Assembly: GCA_028716765.1 (NCBI GenBank) | Contig: JAQUPC010000048.1 | Coordinates: 1 to 15,608 of the forward strand | Source of the DNA: Alphaproteobacteria bacterium | Lineage (GTDB): Bacteria; Pseudomonadota; Alphaproteobacteria; UBA9219 | Reading direction: 5' to 3' | Length of the DNA stretch: 15,608 bases | Part shown: piece by piece, positions 14,384 through 15,608 of the stretch | Layout: every line of letters begins with the position of its first letter | Position numbering within the stretch: the first letter of the stretch is position 1 | Notes under the pieces: model-generated | What the model saw: only the letters and a program-made list of their open reading frames with translations | Databases searched by the model: none | What the model was told of the DNA's origin: nothing | Program-made: the position numbers and the translations under genes

Positions 14384-15092
14384 GAAATATAAGAAAGATT
14401 TTTTTGCCAGCCTTGCACTCGCCGTCGCGTCCGATGAGCCCGAAGACCGTTATGTCAATAATCTCTTTTCAGTCATCAGAAATTTTAGAGGCAACGTCGA
14501 ACTTTATATGAAGACCCTGCCGGAGATCAAAGAGCGCTTCGGCGAGATGCTGGACGATCATTTTGCCAAAGCTCTTATCGAACCCGAGAGCAAAGACCTC
14601 CTCCGTTTTATTTCCATCGTTTCAGCCGTAAAAAAAGCCCAAGCCCCCGAACTGCTCGCGGAAACGGATCCAAGGCTCGTCACGGAAACGGTCAAGGCAA
14701 TGGCGAAGCATGTTCCTCATCATACGACGCCGCCTAACGATGATCCCGCTTTTGCCCGTATGACCGATTGGGCGACGGAAACGGTTTATTTTCTTTCGGG
14801 CCTGATGGCGCATGAGCATCTTATGGACGCCTTTCAGTATGCGTATGATAAGCTCGGCCCCGCGAAATGGCGGTTGATGCAGAAAGAATTCGGCGACTGG
14901 CAGGCCATAAAGAGTTATAACGATCAGCATAAATACGCGAAGCATATCATGACATATGGCATGTATCATATGCTGAAGCTGGCCGATCCCGGCCGCAAGC
15001 AGGCCGTGCGAGAATTCAATTTTCCCCCGTCGCGCCCGACTCTTTTGGAGCGTTTGCGGAACTTTGTTCCACATTGGCGGCCTGAATCATGA
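14367..15092 (+). CDS. Hypothetical helical protein, 241 aa, first gene of a two-gene operon
   Basis: AGGAGA lies 6 bases before ATG 14367. The product is cytosolic with no signal peptide or membrane helix. It is largely helical and unusually rich in His, Met, Tyr and Lys in its second half (GLMAHEHLMDAFQYAYDKLG, HIMTYGMYHMLKL). It ends in a basic Pro/Arg tail. I recognise no family. The stop TGA at 15090-15092 overlaps the ATG of the next gene at 15089 (ATGA), the hallmark of a coupled operon, so the two products probably act together. tRNA-Leu lies 124 bases upstream on the same strand. Confidence 0.8.
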   Translation: MSNELEKYKKDFFASLALAVASDEPEDRYVNNLFSVIRNFRGNVELYMKTLPEIKERFGEMLDDHFAKALIEPESKDLLRFISIVSAVKKAQAPELLAETDPRLVTETVKAMAKHVPHHTTPPNDDPAFARMTDWATETVYFLSGLMAHEHLMDAFQYAYDKLGPAKWRLMQKEFGDWQAIKSYNDQHKYAKHIMTYGMYHMLKLADPGRKQAVREFNFPPSRPTLLERLRNFVPHWRPES

Positions 15093-15586
15093 ACAAAATC
15101 ATCTTCCTCGATTATAGATACAAAAATATGATTTCCGTCCGGATACGCACGGCATTGACGCGGTCCTATAAACCTTTCGATATTTGCCGTATTTTTCAAG
15201 AAGCCAAAAATATGCCGGGCAAGAATCTGACCGATGATGATAAGAGAGAAATATTTCAGGATTGTTTGCCTGATTTCAAGTCGGCGTTTAGTGAAGGGAT
15301 CGTGAAGCGGCTTGCCGCTAAAGACATTTCGCTTGACGATGTGTTGCTTTGTATCCGGTCGGCTGAATGCCTGAAAGACAACGGTGGACAGGAACTTTTC
15401 GAAGACACGGAAGCGAAATGGATACGCCCGATCATATTCTCGCTCGCCGATACGGCCCCCGACGCCTCTTCAACTATGCTATTCAGAGACGATTGGGCTA
15501 GCCTAACAATGCGCTTTTTCCTGAGCATCATTGACCACCCCAAACTTGCTGAGGTTTTTATTCATTTCTATAATCTCACAGGAACC
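15089..15586 (+). CDS. Hypothetical protein, second gene of the operon (3' partial)
   Basis: This frame has no stop before the window end. From ATG 15089 it gives 166 genuine codons, beginning MNKIIFLDYRYKNMISVRIR and reaching FIHFYNLTGT at 15586. After that the frame continues as RSEEHTS, which is translated adapter and not protein. Codon use and the smooth run of 166 codons support a real gene. The visible part looks helical and cytosolic, with no motif I recognise. The ATGA overlap with the previous gene implies co-translation. Its true length is unknown because the contig ends here. Confidence 0.75.
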
Positions 15587-15608
15587 AGATCGGAAGAGCA
15601 CACGTCTG
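15587..15608 (+). other. Illumina TruSeq adapter read-through at the contig end (artefact)
   Basis: The last 22 bases begin AGATCGGAAGAGC and continue as in the TruSeq read-1 adapter through CACACGTCTG. An exact 22-base match at the very end of the sequence is not expected by chance. It is not biological DNA and should be trimmed. Translated in frame it gives the familiar RSEEHTS tail. Confidence 0.97.

Overview
The window looks like one metagenome-style contig from an alphaproteobacterium, probably an uncultured or little-studied lineage. The basis is moderate GC with GC-rich codons, a RluC-type pseudouridine synthase and DnaB of alphaproteobacterial style, tRNA genes with encoded CCA ends, intergenic palindromic repeats of the GTCATTCCCGCGAAAGCGGG type, and TTAACCAT-like motifs between genes. 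This assignment is an inference. The right end finishes in 22 bases identical to the Illumina TruSeq adapter, so the contig end is a sequencing artefact.

Layout. 1-4148 (+) is a very large secreted protein that enters from the left with the tail of its signal peptide. It has a low-complexity N-terminal part, twelve tandem four-cysteine repeats with a GPWxWxC signature, and an OmpA-like C-terminal domain. After a possible terminator and promoter, 4350-6554 (+) encodes a fusion of a receiver-like domain with the phosphohistidine and PEP-binding domains of the PPDK / enzyme I family. Convergent to it, 6578-7894 (-) encodes a second exported protein with a helical body, a proline-rich linker and a divergent OmpA-like end. 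8126-9142 (+) is rluC. 9255-10085 (+) is an unrecognised protein that may be preceded by a 23-codon leader ORF. 10116-11618 (-) is dnaB, the replicative helicase.

Right part. Three small unrecognised plus-strand genes follow: a one-helix membrane protein (11818-12195), a two-helix membrane protein (12341-12754) and a basic CxxC protein (12876-13121). Then come nudF (13122-13751, -), tRNA-Asn(GTT) (-), a 118-bp palindromic element with 34-bp arms, and tRNA-Leu(TAA) (+). The last part is a two-gene operon of unknown function (14367-15092, then 15089 to the end). Its second gene is cut by the contig end and reads in frame into the adapter.

Functionally this is a mixed chromosomal region. Housekeeping genes for rRNA modification, replication, ADP-ribose clean-up and tRNAs alternate with cell-envelope proteins and lineage-specific unknowns. 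No phage, insertion sequence, CRISPR array or defence island is visible. The two items with most novelty are the receiver-PEP enzyme fusion and the cysteine-repeat OmpA-like protein.
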